This document shows positions 48,119 through 57,179 of a DNA stretch of 64,000 nucleotides, piece after piece. The stretch spans positions 2,430,001-2,494,000 of the forward strand of contig NZ_CP090557.1 in NCBI RefSeq assembly GCF_021484805.1, given 5' to 3'. The DNA is from Tellurirhabdus bombi. GTDB lineage: Bacteria; Bacteroidota; Bacteroidia; Cytophagales; Spirosomataceae. The notes beneath the pieces are model-generated. The model saw only the letters and a program-made list of their open reading frames with translations, did no database searches and was not told where the DNA came from. The position numbers and the translations under genes were made by a program. The number at the start of each line of letters is the position of its first letter. The first letter of the stretch is position 1.

Positions 48119-49732
48119 ATGATAACCGACGCCAAAACTGTCGAGAAGCAAAAAGGTGCTTCTTCTGAAACGACCCTAAAAGCTGCCGAACAATTTAAAA
48201 ATTTGCACCCGGCAGAACTGATTGAACACGCTATTCTGAACGGTGAAGGCCAACTGGCCGACACGGGTGCACTCGTTGTCGATACCGGAGCGTTCACCGG
48301 TCGGAGTCCTAAAGACCGCTTTATCGTCAAGGACAAAACAACGGAAGAGCACGTTTGGTGGGGGGACATCAATTTCCCTTTCGACCCTGAGAAATTTGAC
48401 AAGCTAGCGCAAAAAATGCTGGATTTTCTAGTCGATAAGCGGATTTACGTGCGGGATGCATTTGCTGGGGCTAATCCAGAATACAGACTTAATGTACGCA
48501 TAATCAATACCCTGGCCTGGCACAATCTGTTTTGTCATACCATGTTCCTAAGGCCGTCCGAAGAGGAACTGGCCAGCTTTAGCCCGGACTTTACCATTAT
48601 CTGTATCCCGGAGTTTAAGGCGAACCCGGCTGAAGATGGCACCGAAGCGGAGAATTTTTCCATCCTGAATCTGACAAAGAATACCATTCTAATCGGTGGT
48701 ACGGCTTATTCGGGCGAGATGAAAAAAGGTATTTTCTCCGTGTTGAATTTCAAACTGCCCATTGAGCGTCAAATCCTTTCGATGCACGCCTCGGCCAATG
48801 TTGGAGAAACGGAAGAAGATACGGCTGTGTTCTTTGGCCTGTCGGGTACCGGAAAGACAACCCTATCTGCCGATCCAAACCGCCAACTGATCGGCGACGA
48901 CGAGCACGGCTGGGCCAAGGAAGGCGTGTTCAATTTTGAAGGCGGTTGCTACGCAAAAGTGATCGACCTGACGGAAGAAAAAGAGCCTGAAATCTACCGC
49001 GCCATTCGTTATGGAGCCATTGTTGAAAATACAAAATTCTTCCCCGAAACCCGAACCATTAATTATGAAGATGGCTCCAAAACGGAAAACACCCGGGTGG
49101 CTTACCCAATTCATTTTATCGATAATGCGCGCGAACCTTCCGTGGGTGGCGTACCCAGAAACATCTTCTTTTTGACCGCCGATGCCTTTGGTGTTTTGCC
49201 GCCGATTTCCAAATTGACGAAAGGACAAGCGATGTATCACTTCTTATCCGGTTACACTGCCAAAGTGGCGGGTACGGAAGTGGGTGTCACAGAGCCTAAA
49301 GCGACGTTTTCGCCTTGCTTTGGAGAAGCTTTCCTGCCCCTTCATCCAACAAAATACGCTGAAATGCTGGGCGAGAAAATGACGGAATCAGAAACGTCGG
49401 TTTGGCTGATTAATACCGGCTGGACGGGCGGTCCGCATGGTGAAGGAGAGCGGATTAAACTCGCATACACGCGGGCTATGATCACCGCCGCGCTAAACGG
49501 AGAACTGGCCAAAGTGGAATACCAGAGTCACGCTATTTTTGGCATTGCGATGCCAAAATCCTGTCCTGATGTGCCGTCGGAGGCCTTGAGCCCGCGCGAA
49601 ACCTGGAAAGACCAGGCGGCTTACGATGAAAAGGCTACTTACCTGGCTAAGCTATTCGAGGAGAATTTTGAGCAGTATGCCGAATTTGCGAATGAGGAAA
49701 TCCGCGCTGGCGGCCCCAATCAAAAAGCTTAG
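48119..49732 (+). CDS. pckA: Phosphoenolpyruvate carboxykinase (ATP)
   Basis: 537 residues. It converts oxaloacetate and ATP to phosphoenolpyruvate, CO2 and ADP, the first gluconeogenic step. Visible are the substrate Arg segment FTGRSPKDRFIVKD, the Lys/His region GTAYSGEMKKGIFSVLNF, the P-loop FFGLSGTGKTTLSADP (kinase-1a), the metal-binding LIGDDEHGW and NTGWTGGPHGEGERIKL. Length is normal. Monocistronic, with a hairpin after it. Confidence 0.97.
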   Translation: MITDAKTVEKQKGASSETTLKAAEQFKNLHPAELIEHAILNGEGQLADTGALVVDTGAFTGRSPKDRFIVKDKTTEEHVWWGDINFPFDPEKFDKLAQKMLDFLVDKRIYVRDAFAGANPEYRLNVRIINTLAWHNLFCHTMFLRPSEEELASFSPDFTIICIPEFKANPAEDGTEAENFSILNLTKNTILIGGTAYSGEMKKGIFSVLNFKLPIERQILSMHASANVGETEEDTAVFFGLSGTGKTTLSADPNRQLIGDDEHGWAKEGVFNFEGGCYAKVIDLTEEKEPEIYRAIRYGAIVENTKFFPETRTINYEDGSKTENTRVAYPIHFIDNAREPSVGGVPRNIFFLTADAFGVLPPISKLTKGQAMYHFLSGYTAKVAGTEVGVTEPKATFSPCFGEAFLPLHPTKYAEMLGEKMTESETSVWLINTGWTGGPHGEGERIKLAYTRAMITAALNGELAKVEYQSHAIFGIAMPKSCPDVPSEALSPRETWKDQAAYDEKATYLAKLFEENFEQYAEFANEEIRAGGPNQKA

Positions 49733-49740
49733 GTCCAACG

Positions 49741-49802
49741 CCGTGGATTGAATGATTGGCTATTTTTTTGTAACTAGATCGCTTCAATTATTCAATCCGC
49801 GG
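49741..49802 (+). terminator. Long stem-loop between pckA and the LytM-like gene
   Basis: 18-base arms 49741-49758 and 49785-49802 pair fully in plus-strand RNA with two G-U pairs, around a 26-base loop that itself contains seven Ts. It ends 13 bases before the next start codon, so it may act as terminator or as a leader structure of the next gene. Confidence 0.6.
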
Positions 49803-49815
49803 AATTTCAGTTCAG

Positions 49816-50472
49816 ATGATTTTACCCATTGACTTTACCAAAGACCCGTACCTTATTCTTGACTTCACGGAGAAAAATCCTGACCTCAATACCTTGGAGC
49901 TAACGGATACGAGCGCTTTCGACCGCTATGTATTTGATAAGCTGCGTAAAGCGGGCGCTCGGGTCGGCGTAGGTGGCTATAACGAACACCGGGTTATTTA
50001 CCGCCGAAGTCCTCATTTTCAGCAGACAGAAGCGGATGGAGCGCGAGAGCCAAGGGTGATTCATCTAGGTATTGACCTTTGGGCAGAAGCGGGAATGCCT
50101 GTGCTTGCTCCGCTCGATGGCTTCGTGCACAGCTTTCAGGATAATGCCAATTTTGGCGATTACGGTCCGACCATTATTCTGGAGCACGAAGTGAAAGGAA
50201 AACCGCTTTACTCGCTCTACGGCCATCTAAACCGGGAATCGTTAGCCGGACTTTACGAAGGCAAACGCATTAAATCGGGGGAGAAAGTAGCCGAAATTGG
50301 CCCTTTTCCCGAAAATGGCGATTGGCCGCCACACCTGCATTTTCAGCTCATGACTGATATGCTGGGATTAAAAGGCGATTTTCCGGGCGTTTGTTCGCTA
50401 TCTGACCGGGCAAAGTTTCTGTCTATTTGTCCCAATCCCAATCAACTACTGCAAATTCCCGGCTTGCCCTAA
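49816..50472 (+). CDS. LytM/M23-type metallopeptidase domain protein without signal peptide
   Basis: 218 residues. The C-terminal LytM domain (about 78-200) keeps the zinc ligands: His83 and Asp87 in HLGIDLWAE and the HxH motif in PPHLHFQLM, plus the SLYGHL His. It is thus a likely active endopeptidase fold. The N-terminal 75 residues (MILPIDFTKDPYLILDFTEK) contain no signal peptide or membrane helix, so the protein is predicted cytoplasmic, which is odd for a peptidoglycan hydrolase family. The sugar isomerase gene follows after 51 bases and may share the transcript. Confidence 0.87.
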   Translation: MILPIDFTKDPYLILDFTEKNPDLNTLELTDTSAFDRYVFDKLRKAGARVGVGGYNEHRVIYRRSPHFQQTEADGAREPRVIHLGIDLWAEAGMPVLAPLDGFVHSFQDNANFGDYGPTIILEHEVKGKPLYSLYGHLNRESLAGLYEGKRIKSGEKVAEIGPFPENGDWPPHLHFQLMTDMLGLKGDFPGVCSLSDRAKFLSICPNPNQLLQIPGLP

Positions 50473-50523
50473 AGGTGTATTTAGGGGTAGAAGTCTATTC
50501 TGTATTTTTTAAAAGAAAACAGC

Positions 50524-51660
50524 ATGAACAATCCTATTTGGGTGATGAGCTCTGCTTTCCCCACGCTTACCCTTGACCAGCTTATTGAAAAAACGGTTGA
50601 AATTGGTGCGCAAGGCATCGACTTGTGTGTGTTTCGTCGCGATGGGACCCGAAGCGACCACATTGCGACGCACCTTGATTACGAGAACTTTACCCCCGAT
50701 TCAGCGAGCCGCCTGCTTGATCAATTTAATAAGCATGGACTAAAACTGTCGATTGGTGCTTTTGAAAACCTGATTGGTGGGGATCCGGTTCAGCGGCGCA
50801 ATAATCAAAACCACTTGTTACGCCTTATTCGCATGGCCTACCTGCTCGGAGGTGACGAGAACGACGTAAAAGTAGGAACCTTTGTGGGCTACAACCACGA
50901 ATTGGGCAACCAGGAGGGAGGTTTTCAAAAAAATCTGGATGAATACGTAAAGGTGTTTGAGCCCATTATTAAGTATGCCGAAGATTTGGGCGTCTCCATT
51001 CTCTACGAAAACTGCCCAATGGAAGGCTGGCGTCCGACAACGTATACGGGAACCTTCAACAACCTGACCGGGGTACTTGCCGCCCGCAAATTGATCTATG
51101 AACTTATTCCAAGTCCAAACCACGGGGAAATTTACGATCCGTCCCATGATGTCTGGCAGCATACCGATCCCGTTGAGGTCATTCGGGAAACGGATATGAC
51201 GCGCCTAAAGCGGATTCATGTGAAAGCAACGCGGAATAAACACAACAAAGCACGTACCTACTGGGGTGGCATGTATTCGATGCAAACGCTTGATGCCGAT
51301 CTGGCTACTCGGGCGGGTGTGCCACTACCCGAGCACGAGTGGGCGCGGCAAAACTACGAATGCCTGATGCCGGGCTTTGGTGGCTCAGATAGCCATGACT
51401 GGCGAGCATTTTGCGATGTGCTCAAAGAGCGGGGCTTTACAGGTCCGTTTGAGATGGAAAATGAGGCCGATCTTTCCAAAGGAACGGGTAATATGGCTGC
51501 AACAGTGCAGGGATTTAAAGCAACAACGCTGTTTTTGGCACCCATGCTTTGGCCTTTGTCAGACAATGGGTATAGTTATAATCGCGAGAACGAATGTTCG
51601 TTAAAAAATGTCCAAAGAACGGATAAACCTATTGTAACTATGGAGAAACTCGCAGGATAA
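50524..51660 (+). CDS. Xylose-isomerase-like TIM-barrel sugar isomerase/epimerase
   Basis: 378 residues of the AP-endonuclease-2/xylose isomerase-like barrel family. Metal-site segments are ILYENCPMEGWRP (Glu), IYDPSHDVWQHTDPVEVI (Asp, His), RLKRIHVKATRN (His) and GPFEMENEADL (Glu). The substrate cannot be told; inositol or sugar acid catabolism is typical for the family. No signal peptide. It is followed by a TetR-type regulator after 178 bases. Confidence 0.85.
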   Translation: MNNPIWVMSSAFPTLTLDQLIEKTVEIGAQGIDLCVFRRDGTRSDHIATHLDYENFTPDSASRLLDQFNKHGLKLSIGAFENLIGGDPVQRRNNQNHLLRLIRMAYLLGGDENDVKVGTFVGYNHELGNQEGGFQKNLDEYVKVFEPIIKYAEDLGVSILYENCPMEGWRPTTYTGTFNNLTGVLAARKLIYELIPSPNHGEIYDPSHDVWQHTDPVEVIRETDMTRLKRIHVKATRNKHNKARTYWGGMYSMQTLDADLATRAGVPLPEHEWARQNYECLMPGFGGSDSHDWRAFCDVLKERGFTGPFEMENEADLSKGTGNMAATVQGFKATTLFLAPMLWPLSDNGYSYNRENECSLKNVQRTDKPIVTMEKLAG

Positions 51661-51838
51661 CTTTCATAGTGATTTGGCCAGGTAACGAGTAATGAAGCGC
51701 TCCTTAGTTTGTATCAAATCATGTATTTTGTGTGTCAAATGACAAAATAGGTTTAGCTTTTTTTGCCAGAGAAAGGTCTATAAGGTATGTTTAGATACTT
51801 TATTAAGCACTTAGTAACTAAAAGAAACGTCTCTATCT

Positions 51839-52495
51839 ATGAAAAATGCCATTTGTAATCCTGTAAGGCGACGAAATAAAGCCAACACGATCCAGAACAT
51901 TCTCAACGCAGTCGCAAAAATAATTTCCGAGAAAGGTGTGGAGGAACTGGGAATTAACCGAATCGCCGAAGAAGCGGGAGTCAGCAAAGTACTTATTTAT
52001 CGCTATTTCGGGAATTTGGAGACTTTGTTGGCTCATTATATCCGGGAAGGGGGAGTTTTCATACCGGGTCAGACGGAGCAGAAAAACGACAACTTGTGCG
52101 GAGATGAGAGAATGAGCAGTGCAGACTTATTGAATACGTATCGACACATTCGGCAGAGTCCACCGGCTTATCAGTTACTAAAGAACATCAGCGCGGAGGA
52201 TAATTCCGTGAACGAGGCAACAAGAAAGGCATTGGACGAAGTGCTGACTTCCATCACAACAAAAATCGCACTTCCTGAAGGGGTAGATAAAAAAACGATG
52301 GCTGCCTTGCTGGTCGGTTCAATGACCTACCTGACTATTTTGTCCAAAAAAAATCGGTCTATGATGGGCATAAACCTGACGTCGGAAAGTGGATGGATGC
52401 GGTTGGAGTATGCCGTAATAATGATAATTCATGCACTTGGGAAGGTTCCTAAAACAGAAGAAAAGTCAACATTACAGCCGGTCAACTTGGGATAG
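51839..52495 (+). CDS. TetR/AcrR family transcriptional regulator
   Basis: 218 residues. The N-terminal HTH (about 17-65) reads IQNILNAVAKIISEKGVEEL, then INRIAEEAGVSKVLIYRYFG, a textbook TetR pattern. The C-terminal half is helical and likely binds a ligand and dimerises. The neighbouring isomerase or OmpA lipoprotein genes are possible targets, but no operator is evident. The AT content of this gene and its flanks is slightly higher than that of the neighbouring genes. Confidence 0.9.
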   Translation: MKNAICNPVRRRNKANTIQNILNAVAKIISEKGVEELGINRIAEEAGVSKVLIYRYFGNLETLLAHYIREGGVFIPGQTEQKNDNLCGDERMSSADLLNTYRHIRQSPPAYQLLKNISAEDNSVNEATRKALDEVLTSITTKIALPEGVDKKTMAALLVGSMTYLTILSKKNRSMMGINLTSESGWMRLEYAVIMIIHALGKVPKTEEKSTLQPVNLG

Positions 52496-52652
52496 TTTTA
52501 CGATTTACATACTAAAATTAGGATTCATACGTCTTTAATAATAAAGTCAATAAGCGGGAAATGTGGTTTTATAATTGAGGAATTCACCAGACAGTTGTAA
52601 CTTGCAAGCTGTTTCCTTATCCTATACAACTCTCTACCCGCCTACAAAGCGT

Positions 52653-53531
52653 ATGAAAAAAATCCTGTTATCTCTTGCTGTGCTATCAATGTTGACCTCT
52701 TCGTGCGCAAGCAAAAAGAAATTCACTGAGGCACAAGCAAAAATTGTCGAGTTAGAAGCTGCCCGTTCGAAAGCTGTTGCAGACTGTGATAAACTGATGG
52801 CTGATCTGCGTACACAATTAGGTACAAAGGATACCGATTTGCAAAGCAGAAACAGCCAGCTTGCTGATTTACAGAATCAGTTGGATTACATGAAAAAAAC
52901 CAACACGAATCTGCTTGATCGTTTGTCTGATTTGTCAATCGTGAGTAAATCGGGAGCAGAAAGCATCCGGAAATCACTGGAGACGCTGAATGAGCAAACG
53001 AAATACGTGAATAACCTGAACCAGTCGGTACAACGAAAAGATTCAATTAACCTGGCATTGGTTATGAATCTGAAACGTTCGTTGGCTGATGTAAACGACC
53101 AGGACGTACAGGTAGAAGTGAAAAAAGGCGTTGTTTACGTCTCTATCGCGGATAAACTGCTCTTTCCAGTGGGTCGGTATGAAGTCAACAAGCCTGCTGA
53201 GCTGATTTTGGGCAAAGTAGCACAGGTAGTAAATGACCACAAGGAACTGGACGTATTGGTACAGGGCCACACGGATGTTTACCCGATTTCAACGGACTAC
53301 CTGAAAGACAACTGGGACTTGAGCGTTATGCGTGCTACTTCGGTCGTGCGGGTACTGCAATCTAAATTTGCGGTTCGTCCGGAGCGTCTGACGGCTGGCG
53401 GTCGTGGCGAATTTGAACCAAAAGATGACAACACAACTTCTGCTGGTCGCCGCGTGAATCGTCGCACAGAAATTATTTTGACGCCAAAACTAGATCAGTT
53501 CTTTGGTCTTATCGCTGGACAGAATAAATAA
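52653..53531 (+). CDS. OmpA-family lipoprotein with coiled coil
   Basis: 292 residues from MKKILLSLAVLSMLTSSC, a lipoprotein signal (Cys18). A coiled coil (about 25-125, FTEAQAKIVELEAARSKAVA) leads to a C-terminal OmpA-like peptidoglycan-binding domain (about 150-285) with VLVQGHTDVYPISTDYLKDN, DLSVMRATSVVRVLQSKF and GRGEFEPKDD. It probably ties the outer membrane to the cell wall. The Met at 52575 is upstream of the signal and rejected. A strong terminator follows. Confidence 0.92.
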   Translation: MKKILLSLAVLSMLTSSCASKKKFTEAQAKIVELEAARSKAVADCDKLMADLRTQLGTKDTDLQSRNSQLADLQNQLDYMKKTNTNLLDRLSDLSIVSKSGAESIRKSLETLNEQTKYVNNLNQSVQRKDSINLALVMNLKRSLADVNDQDVQVEVKKGVVYVSIADKLLFPVGRYEVNKPAELILGKVAQVVNDHKELDVLVQGHTDVYPISTDYLKDNWDLSVMRATSVVRVLQSKFAVRPERLTAGGRGEFEPKDDNTTSAGRRVNRRTEIILTPKLDQFFGLIAGQNK

Positions 53532-53555
53532 AAATACCTTTCTTTTTAGAGTGTG

Positions 53556-53585
53556 AGCCCCGGCGAGAGTCGGGGCTTTTTTTGT
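53556..53585 (+). terminator. Terminator after OmpA lipoprotein gene
   Basis: AGCCCCG/CGGGGCT arms (53556-53562, 53571-53577) with an 8-base loop and a T-run of about eight. Confidence 0.9.
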
Positions 53586-53689
53586 TAAAGCAGAATATTT
53601 TAGCTGGCTTTAAACGCTATGCCTACTTAAGCGGTCTAAGGTTTAACAACCGCCTTGAAAAGGTTCAGGGACATTAACTCTTAAGAATT

Positions 53690-54430
53690 ATGCAAAACAA
53701 ATTGTTTGCTTTAGTAATGTTATTCGGCTTAAGCACCATGACACAGGCCCAGACAACGACCCCCGATTTACCAACGAATAGAATTGTGGTACTAGGTGAC
53801 GCAACGCTTGAGTTGCCCGCCGATCAGGTTCGGGTGCAGGTAAACCTACGCTTTACGGATCCAACCGATGCCAAAAAGGCCTACGAAGGGCACCGAGCCG
53901 CCGAAAAAAGATTAGTACAACTACTGAAAGATTTTAAAATTGACGACAAAGACATTGTCTATTCCTTGTTGAATGTGCATAAAAACGTAGACCTCTACGG
54001 TCCGGATGGCCGCCGTCGGGAAGAAGTAGGTACAGACCAGCAGATTATCTTCAAACTGAACGACCTGAAACGTTATCCAGAACTGCAATTGACCTTGATC
54101 GGCGGCGGTTTCAATAACTTCAGTGCCTCCTTCAGTTCGACGAAGGAAGACGATAATAAAAACAAAGTGCTGGAAAAAGCCATTGAAGTCGCTCGTGCCA
54201 AAGCCGAAACGATGGCCAAAGCATCGGGCCGAACATTGGGTGGCGTATTAAGCGTGCGCGATACGGAAGAAACGGACCCCGCGCTGGGACGTCGCTATCC
54301 GGTAGCCATGGCTTTTGCCAGCGAGTCGCTTCGGGCCGGGAAGAGTGCTGCCGATAGCGGTAACCTTTTTGAGTTTCCCCAAAAAATTGTCATCCCTGCA
54401 CAGGTCAAAGTGACTTTTGAGTTGAAATAA
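53690..54430 (+). CDS. Periplasmic SIMPL-domain protein (DUF541)
   Basis: 246 residues with a signal peptide (MQNKLFALVMLFGLSTMTQA-Q). The SIMPL/DUF541 domain is indicated by NRIVVLGDATLELPADQVRV, KAYEGHRAAEKRLVQLLKDF, IVYSLLNVHKNVD and the late VLEKAIEVARAKAETMAKAS with GRTLGGVLSVRDTEE. Members include periplasmic proteins of uncertain role, linked to oxidative stress (BP26/YggE). Monocistronic; ends at a hairpin. Confidence 0.9.
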   Translation: MQNKLFALVMLFGLSTMTQAQTTTPDLPTNRIVVLGDATLELPADQVRVQVNLRFTDPTDAKKAYEGHRAAEKRLVQLLKDFKIDDKDIVYSLLNVHKNVDLYGPDGRRREEVGTDQQIIFKLNDLKRYPELQLTLIGGGFNNFSASFSSTKEDDNKNKVLEKAIEVARAKAETMAKASGRTLGGVLSVRDTEETDPALGRRYPVAMAFASESLRAGKSAADSGNLFEFPQKIVIPAQVKVTFELK

Positions 54431-54448
54431 GCTCGGAAATTGTCGGTC

Positions 54449-54495
54449 AAAAATCGTTAGGTTGTAGCTTATCAGGCTGTAGCTTAACGATTTTT
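54449..54495 (+). terminator. Hairpin after the SIMPL gene
   Basis: 11-base perfect arms 54449-54459 and 54485-54495. The 25-base loop contains an imperfect direct repeat (two copies of a GxTGTAGCTTA unit). T-run at the right arm. Confidence 0.75.
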
Positions 54496-54630
54496 GCTTG
54501 AATAGGCTTTCCAAAACTGTAATTTGTGGAGAGTTTATAATACAAAATGCGCAAATTAATGGAAGGCTGTGCGGGTTAAACGCAGGAAATCACTTTTTGT
54601 GTAGCTTTAAGTGATAAACAAAGGAAACCT

Positions 54631-57099
54631 ATGCGTAACCCAACATCTACCTTCATCGGCTTACTCTTCATTTTTTACAGTTTATTTTTTGTCGCTCATC
54701 CGGTTCTTTCTCAAGCGCAAACCATCGCTGCTTTCACATCGGGAATGCAAAAGCAGGCGGGCTATCTTCCTTTTTACTGGGATGCGAAGAAAGGGAAAAT
54801 CTACCTGGAAATTGACAAGTTCGATACGGAAATTCTTTATTATCCAACGTTAGCTCAGGGAGTTGGGTCAAATGATATTGGACTAGACCGAGGGCGTCTC
54901 GGCGACGAGCACATTGTTAGTTTCAAGCGCAGCGGCTCAAAAGTGCTGATGGTTGAACCTAATTACCGCTACCGCGCCATTACCAATGATTCGCTGGAGC
55001 GTCGGGCGGTCGCTGAATCCTTCGCCGAATCGGTTTTGTGGGGTTTTGAAATTGCGGCGGAAGAAGGCAGCAGAACACTGGTTGACTTAACGCCCATGCT
55101 CATGCAAGATGCCGTTGGTGCTATTCAGGATATTAGCCGGGCCAAGCAGGGGGCTTTTAAACTGGATCCATCGCGTTGTGCTATTTACCTGCCCCGAACC
55201 AAAAATTTTCCGCAGAACACAGAATTTGAAGTAACCATTACGCTAACTGGTGACAGCCCGGGTGGGTATTTGCGTCAGGTAGTTCCAACGCCGTCGGCAG
55301 TAACGGTGCGTCAGCACCATTCTTTTGTGCAGTTGCCGGGGCCGGGTTTCAAGAAGCGTGAATTTGACCCCCGCGTTGGTTACAACGGAATCGAATACTT
55401 TGATTACGCCACACCCGTTAGCCAGCCCATTACAAAGCGTTACATTGCTCGGCACCGTCTGGAAAAGAAAGACCCATCGGCAGCGGTGAGTGATCCCGTA
55501 AAACCAATCATTTATTACCTGGATCCGGGCACACCCGAACCCATTCGCTCGGCTTTGATGGAAGGAACAGCGTGGTGGAATCAAGCGTACGAAGCGGCGG
55601 GCTACCGGAACGCTTTTCAGGTAAAATTGCTACCTGCCGATGCCGATCCGATGGATGCCCGGTACAACGTTATTCAGTGGGTGCATCGATCAACGCGGGG
55701 ATGGTCGTACGGCGCTAGCCTCATCGATCCGCGCACGGGGGAAATCATCAAAGGGAAAGTAACGCTGGGTTCATTGCGGGTCCGTCAGGACTACCTGATT
55801 GCACAAGGTCTGGTGGGTAATTTTGATAACGATTCGTCCCACGTGAACGAAATGATGGGTATGTCGCTGGCTCGGCTGCGGCAGTTAGCGGCGCACGAAG
55901 TAGGGCATACGCTGGGATTACCCCATAATTACATTGCCAGTACGCAAAATCGGGCCTCGGTGATGGACTACCCAACGATGGTAGCTAAAATTAAAGGAGC
56001 CAGCATCGATTTGTCGGACGCCTATACGAAAGAGATTGGCGATTATGATAAATGGTCGATCATTTGGGGCTACCAAGACTTCCCGAAAGGAGCTAACGAG
56101 AAGCAGGAATTGAACAAGATTGTTCAGCAAATGCACGCCAAAGGCTTGACTTTCCTGACCGATCAGGATGCCCGGCCCGAAGGCAGCGTTCACCCGGAAA
56201 CGCACTTGTGGGACAACGGGAGCAACGCCACCGAAGAACTTCAGCGCGTCATGCAGGTACGAAAACTGGTAATGGGTAACTTCAACGAAAAGAAAATTCC
56301 CGCCGGAACGCCAATGGCCACGATTGAAGAAGTGTTCGTGCCAATGTATATGTTCCACCGCTACCAGGTAGAAGGTGCCGCAAAAGTGATTGGAGGAATG
56401 AGCTATTCGAACGCGTTGCGGGGTGATGGCCAGGTTGCCTTAGCGCCCGTTCCGGCGGCTGAGCAAAACAAAGCCTTAACCACGTTACTGACAACGCTGG
56501 ACCCGCAGTTTTTAGCCGTTCCGGATGCGGTTCTAAAGCTAATACCGCCGCGCCCTTACCGCTTCGGTCCCAACCCGCGCGAAGTTTTCAAGCGGCGCAC
56601 AGGCCTGACGTTCGACCCGCTGGGACCACCCGAAGCGGCGGCAGGCATGACGTTGCGGTTGCTGCTGAACCCTGAACGCAGTGCCCGACTGGTACGGCAG
56701 GGTTTTGCCGCAGGCAATTTGCCCACGTATGCGCAGGTTCTAGACAAGTTACTTCTGGCTACGTACGGACAGAGCCAAGCCTATAACGCCCAGAAAAATG
56801 ACAAAAGCTACGCGGGTGAAATTCGCCGGATGGTGCAGCAGAAAGTGTTGGAACAATTGATGCAACTCGCTGTTGATAAAGAGGTTGATGGGGGCGTCCG
56901 CTTGGCAACGCACAACGCGATTATGCGCATAAAAAGCTATGCCGGAACCAATACCGATTACCTAAGCTGGTTAATTAATCAATACGAAAACAGTCCAGAA
57001 ACAATTCCTGCGGGAACGGCGCTGGCTCCACCGGATGGAGCGCCTATCGATCCGGGTCAGGAATGGCTGCAACCCGACTGCGAATGGACGGAGCGTTAA
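54631..57099 (+). CDS. Large exported zinc metalloprotease (gluzincin/metzincin-like, DUF5117-type)
   Basis: 822 residues with a signal peptide (to about SQAQ, residue 30). The N-terminal half (about 40-330) is a beta-rich propeptide-like region of the DUF5117/5118 type, YLPFYWDAKKGKIYLEIDKF and LGDEHIVSFKRSGSK. The metallopeptidase core has HEVGHTLGLPHN with ligands His422, His426 and His432, and the Met-turn ASVMDYP. The C-terminal 250 residues are helical. Unlike the M43 protease, no type IX sorting domain is visible at the C-terminus, so it is probably periplasmic or outer-membrane associated. Confidence 0.9.
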   Translation: MRNPTSTFIGLLFIFYSLFFVAHPVLSQAQTIAAFTSGMQKQAGYLPFYWDAKKGKIYLEIDKFDTEILYYPTLAQGVGSNDIGLDRGRLGDEHIVSFKRSGSKVLMVEPNYRYRAITNDSLERRAVAESFAESVLWGFEIAAEEGSRTLVDLTPMLMQDAVGAIQDISRAKQGAFKLDPSRCAIYLPRTKNFPQNTEFEVTITLTGDSPGGYLRQVVPTPSAVTVRQHHSFVQLPGPGFKKREFDPRVGYNGIEYFDYATPVSQPITKRYIARHRLEKKDPSAAVSDPVKPIIYYLDPGTPEPIRSALMEGTAWWNQAYEAAGYRNAFQVKLLPADADPMDARYNVIQWVHRSTRGWSYGASLIDPRTGEIIKGKVTLGSLRVRQDYLIAQGLVGNFDNDSSHVNEMMGMSLARLRQLAAHEVGHTLGLPHNYIASTQNRASVMDYPTMVAKIKGASIDLSDAYTKEIGDYDKWSIIWGYQDFPKGANEKQELNKIVQQMHAKGLTFLTDQDARPEGSVHPETHLWDNGSNATEELQRVMQVRKLVMGNFNEKKIPAGTPMATIEEVFVPMYMFHRYQVEGAAKVIGGMSYSNALRGDGQVALAPVPAAEQNKALTTLLTTLDPQFLAVPDAVLKLIPPRPYRFGPNPREVFKRRTGLTFDPLGPPEAAAGMTLRLLLNPERSARLVRQGFAAGNLPTYAQVLDKLLLATYGQSQAYNAQKNDKSYAGEIRRMVQQKVLEQLMQLAVDKEVDGGVRLATHNAIMRIKSYAGTNTDYLSWLINQYENSPETIPAGTALAPPDGAPIDPGQEWLQPDCEWTER

Positions 57100-57111
57100 T
57101 AATTGGGAAAC

Positions 57112-57147
57112 AAAAAAGACACTTGCATAGCGAGTGTCTTTTTTTTG
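57112..57147 (+). terminator. Terminator after the 822-residue metalloprotease gene
   Basis: AGACACT/AGTGTCT stem flanked by A6 and T8 runs, 8-base loop, directly after the stop codon. Confidence 0.9.
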
Positions 57148-57179
57148 CCGTTATTCGGCATTGTTTTAACTCGACACCC

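Noticed and set aside
54449-54495. Direct repeats as a possible CRISPR-like or mobile element
   Set aside because: Only two imperfect 11-base units inside a terminator loop; no spacer array.
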